From CAZRRV01 sp964602735 (GTDB taxonomy: Bacteria > Bacillota > Clostridia > Oscillospirales > Acutalibacteraceae): 43,579 nucleotides of DNA. The notes under the pieces are model-generated. The model ran no database searches and was not told the DNA's origin. It saw only the letters and a program-made list of their open reading frames with translations. The DNA lies in the NCBI GenBank assembly GCA_964602735.1, contig CAZRRV010000009.1:1-43579 (forward strand), in the 5' to 3' direction. The position numbers and the translations under genes are program-made. This document shows, piece after piece, positions 26,018-35,422 of the stretch. Each line of letters begins with the position of its first letter. The first letter of the stretch is position 1.

Positions 26018-28336
26018 GTGACAGAACGGCAGAAAATGTTTATAAAGACGCGGCGCGAAATAATACGCCGCGAATTTTCGGATATGAACGAGCGGCAGTT
26101 CGAAGCGATAACGACCACGGAGGGCCCGCTCCTGGTGCTGGCGGGGGCGGGAAGCGGCAAAACCACCGTGCTTATAAACCGGATAGCGAATTTAATACGC
26201 TACGGGCAGGCGTACAATTCCGACGAGGTCCCCGGCGACGACGAAATCGGCGAACTGCTTGAAAGGGGTGCGGATTCGTCGGAGGATATGGATTTATCGG
26301 TAAACGCTCCCCGGCCGTGGCAGATTTTGGCGATAACCTTTACCAACAAGGCGGCCGGTGAGCTTAAAGACCGCATCGCCGCGAAACTCGGAGACAGTGC
26401 CGCGGGGGTGACGGCGGGTACATTCCACTCGCTGTGCGCGAGGATCCTTCGCGTAAACGCCGACAGAGCGGGTTATTCCGGCAATTTTACGATTTACGAT
26501 ACCGACGATCAAAAAAGACTTATAAAGTCGGTGTACGCGCAAACAGGCGCCGATGAAAAGTTTATCTCCCCGAAATATGCGCTGAACGCTTTTTCCCGCG
26601 CGAAAGAGCGCCTGCTCGGCCCCGGCGAATGCGACGAATTGTTCGGCGACGATTACCGCGGCCGCAAAACCGCGGAGCTTTACGCCGCTTATCAGAGCGC
26701 GCTGCGCGAAGCGAACGCAATGGATTTCAACGATTTGATTATGCAAACCGTACTGCTTTTGCGCGGCAACGAAGAGGTTAGGGAAAAATACCGGCGCCGT
26801 TTCAGGTATGTTATGGTCGACGAATATCAGGATACCGATCGCGCACAGTTCGCGCTTGTGTCTCTGCTAGCCGGAGGAACCAACAACCTCTGCGTCGTCG
26901 GCGACGACGACCAGAGCATTTACAAATTCCGGGGCGCCACCATCGAGAATATTCTCAACTTTGAGAAAACTTTCGCCAACGCCCGGGTTATAAGGCTGGA
27001 ACAGAATTACAGATCTACACAGAACATTCTCGACGCGGCGAACGGGGTGATCCGTCACAACGAATCGAGAAAGGGAAAAGTGCTGTGGACCGAAAACGGC
27101 AGAGGATCCAAAGTACTGCTGCACACCGCAAGCGACGAACAGGACGAGGCGCGTTTTGTGGCGGAAACGATCCTGCGCGATGTAAAACAGGGCGGAAAAT
27201 TCCGCGACCACGCGGTTCTGTATCGCATGAACGCGCAATCGCAAACGCCGGAAAACGTTTTCGCGAGGAGCGGCATCCCGTACCGGGTAATCGGAGGGCA
27301 GAAGTTCTTCGAGCGCAAGGAGATTAAAGATATTTTAGCTTATCTGTGCGTTATCGAGAACCCGGGCGACAGTTTGCGCCTGCGACGAATAATAAACGAG
27401 CCGAAGCGCGGCATAGGCGATACCACGGTAAAAAGCGCCGCGGAAATTGCCGACCTGCTCGGCGACACCCTTTATTCGGTAATCGAAGGTGCGGAAAATT
27501 TCCCCGTTATCCGGAAAAGCGCCGCGAAACTTGAAAAATTCCTTTCGCTTATACGTTACCTGCGCGGGAAAAGCGCCGAGGTATCGCTCACGGAGCTTAT
27601 CGACGAAATTCTGAGCGCCTCCGGCTACCGCGATATGCTGTTGCAGCAGGGCGAGGAAGGTCTCGACAGGCTCCGTAACGTCGAAGAGCTCAAAACCAAT
27701 GTAAGCCTGTACGAAAGCCAGAACGAAGACGCATCGCTGGCGGGTTTCCTGGAGGAAATCGCGCTTATAACCGATATCGATTCGTACGACGCTTCCGACG
27801 ACGCCGTAACGCTGATGACCGTACACTCCGCCAAAGGTCTCGAGTTCGATACCGTATTCCTTACGGGTATGGAGGAAGGGATTTTCCCCGGCAACAGCGC
27901 GATTTACGGAGACGGCGAAGAAATCGAGGAAGAGCGGCGACTCGCCTATGTGGGAATCACGCGCGCGAAAAGGCGGCTGATTTTAACAAACGCGAGGCAG
28001 CGGATGCTGTTCGGAAAAACGGGAGCCAACAGCCCTTCGCGTTTTATGCTTGAAATCCCGGCGGAATTGTGCGAAACCGACGCCCCGCCGCGCAACCCGG
28101 TGTTTATTCCCGCGGCAAGGCCGCGCCGCACCGCCGGATTCGCCGGCCCCGTACCGGCGGCGGAATTCAGAGTTTACGGCGCGGGCGAACGGGTTCATCA
28201 CCGTACTTTCGGCAGCGGGACCGTAATATCCGCCAACCCCGTCGGCAACGATTACCTGCTTGAAATATCCTTCGATAATACCGGCACAAAAAAAATAATG
28301 GCAAAATACGCGAAACTCGAACCCGAATCGAAATAG
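26018..28336 (+). CDS. pcrA: ATP-dependent DNA helicase PcrA/UvrD
   Basis: Superfamily 1A 3'-5' helicase for repair, replication restart and RecA clearance. The 772-aa protein has motif I AGAGSGKTT (42-50), Ia ITFTNKAAGELKDR, II VMVDEYQDTD, III VVGDDDQSIYKFRGA, IV RLEQNYRST, V TVHSAKGLEFDTVF and VI RRLAYVGITRAKRRL. The C-terminus is a Tudor-like segment (HRTFGSGTVI...), which binds RNA polymerase in other PcrAs. An insert of about 35 residues follows motif I, as in many clostridial relatives. The frame is open from 25673, but GTG 26018, 8 nt after GGAAG, matches the usual clostridial N-terminus. Confidence 0.95.
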   Translation: MTERQKMFIKTRREIIRREFSDMNERQFEAITTTEGPLLVLAGAGSGKTTVLINRIANLIRYGQAYNSDEVPGDDEIGELLERGADSSEDMDLSVNAPRPWQILAITFTNKAAGELKDRIAAKLGDSAAGVTAGTFHSLCARILRVNADRAGYSGNFTIYDTDDQKRLIKSVYAQTGADEKFISPKYALNAFSRAKERLLGPGECDELFGDDYRGRKTAELYAAYQSALREANAMDFNDLIMQTVLLLRGNEEVREKYRRRFRYVMVDEYQDTDRAQFALVSLLAGGTNNLCVVGDDDQSIYKFRGATIENILNFEKTFANARVIRLEQNYRSTQNILDAANGVIRHNESRKGKVLWTENGRGSKVLLHTASDEQDEARFVAETILRDVKQGGKFRDHAVLYRMNAQSQTPENVFARSGIPYRVIGGQKFFERKEIKDILAYLCVIENPGDSLRLRRIINEPKRGIGDTTVKSAAEIADLLGDTLYSVIEGAENFPVIRKSAAKLEKFLSLIRYLRGKSAEVSLTELIDEILSASGYRDMLLQQGEEGLDRLRNVEELKTNVSLYESQNEDASLAGFLEEIALITDIDSYDASDDAVTLMTVHSAKGLEFDTVFLTGMEEGIFPGNSAIYGDGEEIEEERRLAYVGITRAKRRLILTNARQRMLFGKTGANSPSRFMLEIPAELCETDAPPRNPVFIPAARPRRTAGFAGPVPAAEFRVYGAGERVHHRTFGSGTVISANPVGNDYLLEISFDNTGTKKIMAKYAKLEPESK

Positions 28337-28348
28337 GGAGGGAACGAT

Positions 28349-29146
28349 ATGTATCCATCGGTAACGGCGGCGAAAAAAAACGCGAAATCATTTTTGAAAG
28401 GAAAAACGGTGCCTGCGGTTTTCGTAACGATGACGGCGGCGGCTGCAATATGCCTGCTGGCTTTTTCGGGCGAACTTATCTCGCTGTTGCCGGGAGTGTC
28501 GGCTATGCCCTACACCGCGCGGATTCTGTTCTTCGCCGCATATTTTTTCGCCGCCGTATGCCTGGTCGCCGGCCCGCTCGTCCTGGGCGTGTGCCGCTGG
28601 TTCTGGTATCTTACGGGCGGGAGTGAGCTCGGCACGGGCGATGTCTTTTACTATTTCGGCGCCGGGCAGTATAAAAGAACCGTCGGTTTCGTTTGCTCGT
28701 TCGTATTGAGGCTGGCGCTGTACGCGGCGCTGTTCTTTATGCCGTACTGGCTTGTCGCTCTTTTAACTTCACCGGCGTTTTACCGCCTTTTCGGTTCGAC
28801 CGTACCTATCGCGATGGCGTCGCTCGCCCCGCTTAAGGTTCTGCTTTTGATTATCGGCGCACTGTTTACGGTGTTCTGCGCGCTGAGGATTTATCTCTGC
28901 CTGCCTCTTTATTGCAACGACGACAGTATCCCGGCAAACGAAGTATTCCTGCTCGCCCGCCATTTTTCGTATTATTCCTTAACGGGATACACGGTATTCC
29001 TTCTTTCGTTTTTCGGTTGGTTCCTGCTTTGCTTTCTCGGCGTGCCGATAATATGGGCGGCGCCCTATTTCTTCTGCGCCAACGCCGTTTACTGCCGCTA
29101 TTCGCTGTATTACGGTATGTCGATCAACCGTTTCGGAAGGGCGTAG
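28349..29146 (+). CDS. Polytopic membrane protein of unknown function
   Basis: I do not recognise the family with confidence. The 265-aa protein has about six hydrophobic segments (roughly 22-42, 55-83, 107-135, 155-178, 205-228, 230-252) and a cytosolic-looking N-terminus KKNAKSFLKGKT. Its general look resembles small DUF975-type membrane proteins, but no diagnostic motif is visible. ATG is 7 nt after GGAGGG, and only 12 nt separate it from pcrA, so the two are probably cotranscribed. Confidence 0.8.
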   Translation: MYPSVTAAKKNAKSFLKGKTVPAVFVTMTAAAAICLLAFSGELISLLPGVSAMPYTARILFFAAYFFAAVCLVAGPLVLGVCRWFWYLTGGSELGTGDVFYYFGAGQYKRTVGFVCSFVLRLALYAALFFMPYWLVALLTSPAFYRLFGSTVPIAMASLAPLKVLLLIIGALFTVFCALRIYLCLPLYCNDDSIPANEVFLLARHFSYYSLTGYTVFLLSFFGWFLLCFLGVPIIWAAPYFFCANAVYCRYSLYYGMSINRFGRA

Positions 29147-29514
29147 CGGCCGCAACGATATACCGGCGTATTTTTACCCTCCGCGGCGCCCGTGACGCGA
29201 ACGGGCACTTCCCGGCAACCGCTTTCGAGAACCGCATGGCGCGCCGCCCGCAATGAGCCGCCCCGTAGCGCTTGCTCCGCGGAATCCGGGTTTTCATAAA
29301 AACCCGCGCGGACCGCAACGGCGGATCGTCCGCCCGTCGCAGGGCGCGTTAAAATCGTGAAATTTACAACTCTTCGCGGGAAAACAGGGAAACGATTGCA
29401 GGGAGTGAAATGGCGACGGTCAAAAGCGCGGATCCGGGATTTGTACAATGAGCCGGGCAACAGCCGCCGCGACGATCCGACTTTCCCGCAACTCTACGGC
29501 GGCGAATTTAACGG
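29147..29514. other. Intergenic stretch without a recognised gene
   Basis: No coding region is credible here. Short inverted repeats are present, for example CGGGTTTT/AAAACCCG near 29289-29309, but with no T tract to make a terminator. It leads into the SRP RNA promoter. Confidence 0.6.
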
Positions 29515-29543
29515 TTGCGAAAAGCGGGGAAAAAGAGTATAAT
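29515..29543 (+). promoter_or_regulatory. Promoter for SRP RNA
   Basis: TTGCGA (29515-29520), 17-bp spacer, consensus TATAAT (29538-29543). The predicted start near 29550 fits the RNA's terminal stem. Confidence 0.8.
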
Positions 29544-29549
29544 GTAAAG

Positions 29550-29694
29550 GCGGCAGGTCTTTCGGCGTGCGGGCAGCCGGGTTCTGTGCGATTGCCGACC
29601 GTGAACCATGTCAGGCGGGGAACCGAGCAGCATTAAGCGGCGCGGGCGATGCGACACAGCCGATCCGACTGTCCGAAAGCCGAAAGACCTTTTG
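29550..29694 (+). ncRNA. ffs: Signal recognition particle RNA (small bacterial type)
   Basis: RNA scaffold of SRP, partner of Ffh. The conserved apical helix 8 is intact: GTGAACC, TGTCAGG, GGAA and AGCAGCA appear in order within 29600-29635. The RNA closes with the terminal stem GGTCTTTCGGC (29556-29566) and GCCGAAAGACC (29679-29689), followed by TTTT. At about 140 nt there is no room for the Alu domain of the 270-nt Bacillus type. Placement upstream of dnaX is typical for Firmicutes. The ends are estimated from pairing. Confidence 0.93.
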
Positions 29695-29923
29695 CCGTAA
29701 AATCATTATCGTTACGGCCGGCGGTTATACGAGAATCGGCCGGATATGGCTCCGCGCAGGCACACTGTTATTGCGCAGCGGCGTGTCCGTCCGCCTGACG
29801 GCGCCGTTCCGCGAAATCTCCGTTGCGGCGAAAACGGTCTGCCCGTTTAACGGCGCTTTGCCGTAACATGCCGAACCTCACGCAAGGCGGGATCGCACAG
29901 CCGCGAAAAAAGTTATTTTTATC

Positions 29924-30097
29924 GGCAACACTGCCGGGTGACCGCCTGACGGTTCCCGACGTCATATGCCCGGCATTTTTCCGTTATATTTTACCAAAAT
30001 GCCGGAAATACGGGGAAGTATTCCCTGCGCTTCCCGCTTTCTCTTAGCGAAAAAATCCGACGGCGCATCCGATGCCGGGCCTTTATGCGGTATTGCC
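29924..30097 (+). repeat. MITE-like intergenic repeat, copy B (full length)
   Basis: A 174-bp element bounded by an imperfect terminal inverted repeat: left GGCAACACTGCCGGGTGACC, right (reversed) GGCAATACCGCATAAAGGCC. The centre can form a CCGGCATTTT/AAAATGCCGG hairpin. It is most similar to copy D (38815-38987, minus). It lies between the SRP RNA and dnaX. The flanking 29695-29923 and 30098-30242 show no gene or clear promoter. Confidence 0.82.
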
Positions 30098-30242
30098 AAT
30101 CGAATTGCGGAACCTGCTTTCGCATAACGCGAAATTCAGGCCTTAGCCGGTTTTCGCGGGGAACCGCAGCGTCCGCCGAGAACACCGTAACAACATTTCC
30201 GGCGCGAACCGAACGACCGCGTTACGGAAAAAGGAGGAAAAA

Positions 30243-31733
30243 ATGTACCGCGCACTGTACCGCAAATACCGCCCCGCGTCGTTCCGCGATGTGGCGGGGC
30301 AGGAGCATATTGTCGAAACGCTGAAAGGCGAAATCAAAAGCGGCCGGATTTCACACGCCTATCTTTTTACCGGTCCGCGCGGAACCGGGAAAACCAGCTG
30401 CGCAAAAATTCTCGCGAGGGCGGTTAACTGCCTGAACCCCGTCGACGGAGACGCCTGTCTCGAATGCGACGCCTGCCGCGCGTCGCTGGCGGAAGACGGT
30501 TTCGATATTTCCGAAATCGACGCCGCCTCGAACAACGGGGTTGACAGTATACGCGGCATAACCGAGCAGGCGGCATACGCGCCGGCGCGTTTCCGCTACC
30601 GTGTTTTTATTATCGACGAGGTGCATATGCTCACCGCCGGAGCCTACAACGCCTTGCTCAAAACCCTTGAAGAGCCCCCCGCATCGGCGATTTTCATACT
30701 CGCGACGACCGAAGTGCACAAAGTACCCGCCACGGTGCTTTCCCGCTGCCAGCGTTTCGATTTCCGCAGGATCGAACCGGGCGTAATCGCGGAAAGACTG
30801 CGAACCGTAGCGGAAAAAGAAAATATGGATTTAACGCCCGACGCCGCCGATCTTATAGCCGGCATGGCCGACGGCGGTATGCGTGACGCCCTTTCGATTT
30901 TGGATTTATGCGCCGCTTCGGGCGGGCGGATTACGGAGGAAACGGTCGAAAACGCCACCGGTACCGCGAAGAACGACGAACTCATATCCCTCGCTGAGGC
31001 GGTACTCGGCGGGGATCTTCCGCTTTCGCTGCAAACGGTAGATTCAATTTACAAAAACTCCGTCGATATGCTGCATCTGTGCGAACAGCTTATAGGGATT
31101 TACCGCGATTTGATGATAATAAAATCGGTAAAAGACGCCGGGGAACTTGTCCGCTGCACAAAAGCGCGGTACTCGGAGCTTTGCGGTATTGCCGGAAATC
31201 ACGGCCTGTCGCGAATTATGCTTTGCCTGCGCCGTCTGGCCGACGCGTTAAACCGTATGAACAACGTAAACCGGCGCGGTGAGCTTGAAATGGCCATAGT
31301 ATCGCTTTGCGAAGAAAACGGGGAACCCGAACCGCCGCGCATTGCCGCCGGGAAAAAAGCCGGGGCACCGGCGTCGGGGGATCGACCCGCCCCCGCGGCC
31401 GATATTTCCTCCGCCGACGACGGAATATCCCCGGTGACGGAATGGAAGGATATCGTAGAACGGGTAAGAGAAAGGAGCCCGCTTATCGCGGCCTATCTCG
31501 ACGATTCAAAGGCGTATTTCAAAGACGATTTTATTTTAATCGACTGCCCCAACCCGCAGTTCCCGGATTTACTGCGGCTTTCCGAACACCGTGATATTAT
31601 CCGCGCCGCGGCGGCAGATGTGCTCGGCAAAAGGTACAGGCTCGGGCCTTACAAAAAAACGGTTCCGCCCGAAACGGAACGCGATCCGCTCGACGGCGTT
31701 ATCGATCGGTGGAACAAATTTTCAAACAAGTGA
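30243..31733 (+). CDS. dnaX: DNA polymerase III subunit gamma/tau
   Basis: Clamp-loader ATPase subunit. The 496-aa protein starts MYRALYRKYRPASFRDVAGQ and has Walker A GPRGTGKT, a four-cysteine zinc module (NCLNPVDGDACLECDAC), Walker B FIIDEVHM, the sensor segment TTEVHKVP and the SRC motif. The tau-specific C-terminus is short, with a Pro/Ala-rich linker around 375-395. No slippery A/T tract for a programmed gamma frameshift was noticed. ATG is 5 nt after AAGGAGG. Confidence 0.97.
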   Translation: MYRALYRKYRPASFRDVAGQEHIVETLKGEIKSGRISHAYLFTGPRGTGKTSCAKILARAVNCLNPVDGDACLECDACRASLAEDGFDISEIDAASNNGVDSIRGITEQAAYAPARFRYRVFIIDEVHMLTAGAYNALLKTLEEPPASAIFILATTEVHKVPATVLSRCQRFDFRRIEPGVIAERLRTVAEKENMDLTPDAADLIAGMADGGMRDALSILDLCAASGGRITEETVENATGTAKNDELISLAEAVLGGDLPLSLQTVDSIYKNSVDMLHLCEQLIGIYRDLMIIKSVKDAGELVRCTKARYSELCGIAGNHGLSRIMLCLRRLADALNRMNNVNRRGELEMAIVSLCEENGEPEPPRIAAGKKAGAPASGDRPAPAADISSADDGISPVTEWKDIVERVRERSPLIAAYLDDSKAYFKDDFILIDCPNPQFPDLLRLSEHRDIIRAAAADVLGKRYRLGPYKKTVPPETERDPLDGVIDRWNKFSNK

Positions 31734-31745
31734 GGAGATACGGCG

Positions 31746-32087
31746 ATGAAAGCGAGATTACCGCAGAACATGCAACCGCAGAACATGACACAGATGTTAA
31801 AGCAGGCTCAAAAGGCGCAGGAAGATATGGCGGCGTTACAGGAGGACTTGGAAACCCGAACTTATACGGCTCAGGCGGGCGGCGGAGCGGTGGAAGTAAC
31901 CGTAAACGGCAAGCATAAAATCGAAAAGCTCACGGTAAAGCCCGAAATTTTCGAGGAAGGCGACGCCGAAATGCTCGAAGATTTTATTACTCTCGCAGTA
32001 AACGGAGCCGTGGAGCAGGCCGAGCGTGCCGCAGAGGAAGAAATGTCCGCCATTACGGGCAAGTTCGATTTGCCGGGGGCGGTTTAA
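31746..32087 (+). CDS. YbaB/EbfC family nucleoid-associated protein
   Basis: Small DNA-binding protein (113 aa) of the family universally encoded between dnaX and recR. Family features are the Met/Gln-rich start (LPQNMQPQNMTQMLKQAQK), the TYTAQAGGGAVEVTVNGKHK strand region and the acidic C-terminal helix. It is 12 nt after dnaX with GAGGAGA as SD. Confidence 0.95.
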   Translation: MKARLPQNMQPQNMTQMLKQAQKAQEDMAALQEDLETRTYTAQAGGGAVEVTVNGKHKIEKLTVKPEIFEEGDAEMLEDFITLAVNGAVEQAERAAEEEMSAITGKFDLPGAV

Positions 32088-32091
32088 TTAT

Positions 32092-32691
32092 ATGCCGAAC
32101 GGAACGGCGCCGCTGCAGCGGCTGATTGAACAGTTCGAACGTTTGCCCGGAATAGGGAGAAAAACCGCGCAACGCCTTGCATATTATATACTTTCCGCTC
32201 CGAAAGAGGTCGCCGCCGACTTTGCCGGAGCCGTGCTCGACGCGAAAGAAAAAATACACTACTGCAAAGTGTGCTGCAATTTAACCGACGGCGAGCTGTG
32301 CCCGGTATGCGCCGACGAAGGGCGCGATCACGGAACCGTATGCGTGGTGGAACAGCCGCAGGATGTCGCGGCGTTTGAACGGGCGCGGGAATACCGGGGA
32401 GTTTACCATGTTTTGCACGGCACCATTTCCCCGCTGAACGGTGTGGGACCCGACAAGCTTAAGATCCGCGAACTTATGCGCCGGGTAACCGATCCGTCGG
32501 TAAAAGAAATCATCATAGCCACCAACCCGACGGTGGAGGGCGAAGCCACCGCGGGCTATCTGTCGAGAATGCTGAAACCCACCGGGGTGGTTGTGTCGCG
32601 GCTGGCGTACGGAATACCGGTCGGCGGCGATTTGGAATACGCCGACGAGGTTACCCTGATGCGCGCCCTCGAAGGCAGAAATATACTGTAA
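32092..32691 (+). CDS. recR: Recombination mediator RecR
   Basis: RecFOR-pathway protein that loads RecA on gapped DNA. The 199-aa protein has an N-terminal HhH (FERLPGIGRKTAQRLAYYIL), a four-Cys zinc finger (CKVCCNLTDGELCPVC), a Toprim domain (VCVVEQPQDVAAFER, IIIATNPTVEGEATAGYL) and a C-terminal Walker-like RLAYGIPVGGDLEYAD. ATG 32092 lies 4 nt past ybaB; the longer frame from 32026 is ignored because it overlaps ybaB. Confidence 0.97.
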   Translation: MPNGTAPLQRLIEQFERLPGIGRKTAQRLAYYILSAPKEVAADFAGAVLDAKEKIHYCKVCCNLTDGELCPVCADEGRDHGTVCVVEQPQDVAAFERAREYRGVYHVLHGTISPLNGVGPDKLKIRELMRRVTDPSVKEIIIATNPTVEGEATAGYLSRMLKPTGVVVSRLAYGIPVGGDLEYADEVTLMRALEGRNIL

Positions 32692-32713
32692 CCCGAATAT
32701 CGAACGCCATCTT

Positions 32714-33178
32714 TTACGGGTAGTACCGCATCATATTTTCCAATGGTACAAACCCGGTTTTTTCATAAAGGAAACGGCCCGCGTCGGATGTCTCCAAAAA
32801 TATTTTCGTAATGCCCAGGTCTTGCGCCCGGTTTATGAGCCACCGCACCGCCGTTTCTCCTATTTTGCGGTTCCTGTACGGCGGATCGGTGTAAACGTTC
32901 ATTAAAAAGCCGCATTTGCCGGAGGGATTGTCGGGCGAGGGCATTTCACGCTGCACGCACAACCCGCCGCACCCCGCTACGGTTCCGTCTGCCAGCGCGA
33001 AACAGGCAATGTGCTCCCCGGCGGCAAGGGAGGTTTCGTAATATTCCCTGCTTGCGCGCTCGAGACCGCCCGTCGGATATTCCGGCGGCAGTTCAAACAC
33101 CTCCCGCAAAACTTTTATACGCCATTTTACAAGGAGTTTCAGATCGGTAAGCTCCGCTTTTTTTATCTCGATTTTCAC
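32714..33178 (-). CDS. GNAT family N-acetyltransferase
   Basis: Predicted acetyl-CoA-dependent acyltransferase, 154 aa, one GNAT domain. The acetyl-CoA pyrophosphate loop YRNRKIGETAVRWLI matches the Q/RxxGxG/A pattern, followed by KIFLETSDAGRFLYEKTGF, the usual motif B. The acceptor is unknown. Its GTG start overlaps the adenylation gene stop by 4 bp (GTGA), so it is the last gene of a translationally coupled three-gene operon and may act on that pathway's product. Confidence 0.88.
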   Translation of the reverse strand: MKIEIKKAELTDLKLLVKWRIKVLREVFELPPEYPTGGLERASREYYETSLAAGEHIACFALADGTVAGCGGLCVQREMPSPDNPSGKCGFLMNVYTDPPYRNRKIGETAVRWLINRAQDLGITKIFLETSDAGRFLYEKTGFVPLENMMRYYP

Positions 33179-34644
33179 CGTGTATCGCCCGCTTTCATAA
33201 CGACGGGAAGTTTGCCGGCGTCGGGTTTGCCGTTGGAATTCAGGGGTATTTGTTCCGTTTTAACGAAAAATTCGGGGATCATGAACGGGGGAAGAGTTTC
33301 CGCAAGTTCGCGGCGTATGTCGGATACCCTTACATCCGGGCGGGCGGGCACTATGTAAGCGGTCATATACGGCAGACCGTTATCGTCGGTAAACGCGCGC
33401 ACAACCGCCTGCTCCACCCCGCCGCACCGGCAAAGCCGCGATTCCACCTCCGAAATTTCCACACGCTTGCCGTAAATCATTATCTGCGTGTCTTTACGGT
33501 GCAAAAAGGCGATGTTTCCGTCCGGCAGAACGCGGCCCATATCGCCGCTGCGGTACATTCTGCCGCCGGCCGCGGTTTCAAAAGCGCGGTTCTCGGCGTC
33601 GTGGCTCCCGATATAGCCGAGCGATACGCCGCCGCCGTAAATGCAGATTTCTCCGACCTCGCCCGGAGCCGCCTCCCTGCCGTCGGAATCCAGAATCCGA
33701 ATTTCCGCCCCCGTTATCGGTTTCCCGATCGGATATGTGCCGTCGGGCAGAACGGCGCCGCCGTTGCAACGGTAGTATGCGGCGCACACGGTGGTTTCCG
33801 ACGGCCCGTAGGTATTGTACACCGTCGCTTGCGGCAGCAGACGGTCAACATAAGACCCCCGCAGAACATCTCCGCCGCTTATTAAAAGCCTCAACGACCC
33901 GGGAATTTCCGGCAGGCGATTCATCTCCGCCAGAAGGTACGGGAACCCGCTGATTATCGTTACGTTCCGGCGTTTTACAAATTCCATAAGCGATCGTATA
34001 TCGGCTTTATCCCCCGCGCCGGGGACGGCTACGGCCGCGCCGTTCAGCAGGCTCGCGAATACCTCCTCCACAAAAATATCGAATGTGCAAACCGAATACT
34101 GCAGCGTCACGTCTCCCCGCTTTGGCGCGAACTCAGCGGCGAACGCCCTCGCGTACCGGCAGACATTAGCGTTCGTTACGCATACCCCTTTGGGTCTGCC
34201 CGTCGTTCCCGATGTGTAAAGGATGTAAGCCGGCGAATCCGAAGAGGCGGCGCACCCCCGCGCGTTTCCGCCGGGTCGGATTGCGTCGTCGGCAAAGCGG
34301 AGAGCGAAACCGGCAAGTTTATCCGCGTATGCCTTTTCGGTAATAATGAAATCGACATCCGCCTCGCTCATCATCTCGCGAATCCTTCCCGCGGGGAAAT
34401 CCGGTTCCGCCGGCACATACGCGGCGCCGCGTTTAAGAACGGCCAGCATCGCGGCAATCATTTCCGCACGGTGATCCATGATAATTCCGACCCGTTTAAT
34501 TCCCTCCGGGAATCCGTCGGCTATTCTCCCCGCCGTCCCGCAAAGCTCACCGTACGTGAGAGTCCTTCCGTCTTCTATAACCGCCGGAGCGTCTTTCTGC
34601 TTTTCGGCCATCTGTTCGAAAAGCGAATAAACCGTTTCCGTCAT
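33175..34644 (-). CDS. Stand-alone amino acid adenylation enzyme (NRPS A-domain type)
   Basis: Activates a carboxylic acid, probably an amino acid, as an acyl-AMP. The 489-aa protein is a single A domain with core motifs A3 YTSGTTGRPKG (143-153), A5 YNTYGPSETT (276-285), A7 YRSGDMGR (364-371), A8 around YGKRVEISEVE and A10 NSNGKPD with the catalytic K473. D189 in CTFDIF occupies the A4 Asp position that holds the alpha-amino group in NRPS A domains, which supports an amino-acid substrate. No carrier (PCP/ACP), condensation or DltB/C-type gene is adjacent, so the acceptor is unclear. DltA-like is an alternative label, but the dlt partners are missing. The ATG overlaps the esterase stop (ATGA). 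Confidence 0.88.
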   Translation of the reverse strand: MTETVYSLFEQMAEKQKDAPAVIEDGRTLTYGELCGTAGRIADGFPEGIKRVGIIMDHRAEMIAAMLAVLKRGAAYVPAEPDFPAGRIREMMSEADVDFIITEKAYADKLAGFALRFADDAIRPGGNARGCAASSDSPAYILYTSGTTGRPKGVCVTNANVCRYARAFAAEFAPKRGDVTLQYSVCTFDIFVEEVFASLLNGAAVAVPGAGDKADIRSLMEFVKRRNVTIISGFPYLLAEMNRLPEIPGSLRLLISGGDVLRGSYVDRLLPQATVYNTYGPSETTVCAAYYRCNGGAVLPDGTYPIGKPITGAEIRILDSDGREAAPGEVGEICIYGGGVSLGYIGSHDAENRAFETAAGGRMYRSGDMGRVLPDGNIAFLHRKDTQIMIYGKRVEISEVESRLCRCGGVEQAVVRAFTDDNGLPYMTAYIVPARPDVRVSDIRRELAETLPPFMIPEFFVKTEQIPLNSNGKPDAGKLPVVMKAGDTR

Positions 34645-35399
34645 AAATTTTCACCCGCATGATTATAATGTGATACCGGCGCCGTCCCGGCTTGATTTTC
34701 GCCGCCGTTTCCCAAAATCCACAGAATACCCGCCGCCGTGCGCCGTTCGGCATCGCGGTAATGATTGCCGGGGTTCAGTTCAAACACCGTCTCGGCGCCC
34801 CTCTCCTTAAAAAGGCGGCAGATACGGTCGGTATTTTCGCGCACGGGTTTCAAATACGGATTGCGGGTTTCGCTTTCTTTGTCGCCGAGAGAAAAATACA
34901 CACGGTCGGGTTTGACCCGCGTCTCGCGCGTTTCGGCGTATTCGACAAAGCCCGGGAACCACAGAGATCCCGACATACTCGCCGCCCGCGAAAACAGATT
35001 ACAGTTGTAAAGAGAATATACGGCGAACAGCCCCGCGAGCGAATATCCCGCAATCCCGCGCCAGGAAACGGGCGGCATAAGGCTCTCGCAACGCGGAACG
35101 ATTTCGCTCTCCGTAATCCGCAAATATTCGTCCGCTCCGCCGGTACACGGAATGTCGTCTTCGGAAATGGGAGGAATGCTCCACGGCGACATATCGCGGT
35201 TCCAGTCGAGATTGCTTACCGCCGCAAGGTTGAAAGCGCCCGCGCTCCGCGCAAGTTCCAGCACCCGTCCGCCCTCTCCGCCGAAAGTGTTGAGGTATAT
35301 AACCGGCCTGCCGGGCTCGCCGCACGGATAAACCTCCACGGTGCGCCCCTCAACCTCGAATTTTCGCGGTTCCAGCCGTTTGCCGCCCGATTCGGTCAT
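34641..35399 (-). CDS. Alpha/beta-hydrolase, putative esterase family
   Basis: Predicted serine hydrolase of the esterase D/Fes-like group (PF00756 type), 252 aa, no signal peptide. Probable triad: S120 in the elbow GYSLAG, D173 (SLGDKES) and H213 (NPGNHYRD). ATG 35399 is preferred to GTG 35408 and ATG 35405, because the SD-like GGGGTGAT overlaps those upstream codons. It is the first gene of the esterase-adenylation-GNAT operon. In such a setting it could release or trim an acyl product; the substrate is unknown. Confidence 0.82.
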   Translation of the reverse strand: MTESGGKRLEPRKFEVEGRTVEVYPCGEPGRPVIYLNTFGGEGGRVLELARSAGAFNLAAVSNLDWNRDMSPWSIPPISEDDIPCTGGADEYLRITESEIVPRCESLMPPVSWRGIAGYSLAGLFAVYSLYNCNLFSRAASMSGSLWFPGFVEYAETRETRVKPDRVYFSLGDKESETRNPYLKPVRENTDRICRLFKERGAETVFELNPGNHYRDAERRTAAGILWILGNGGENQAGTAPVSHYNHAGENL

Positions 35400-35422
35400 T
35401 TGCATCACCCCGTTACATTTTT

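Noticed and set aside
33175..34644. Naming the adenylation enzyme DltA
   Set aside because: No dltB, dltC or dltD neighbour is present, and the context (esterase, GNAT) differs, so a general A-domain call is safer.
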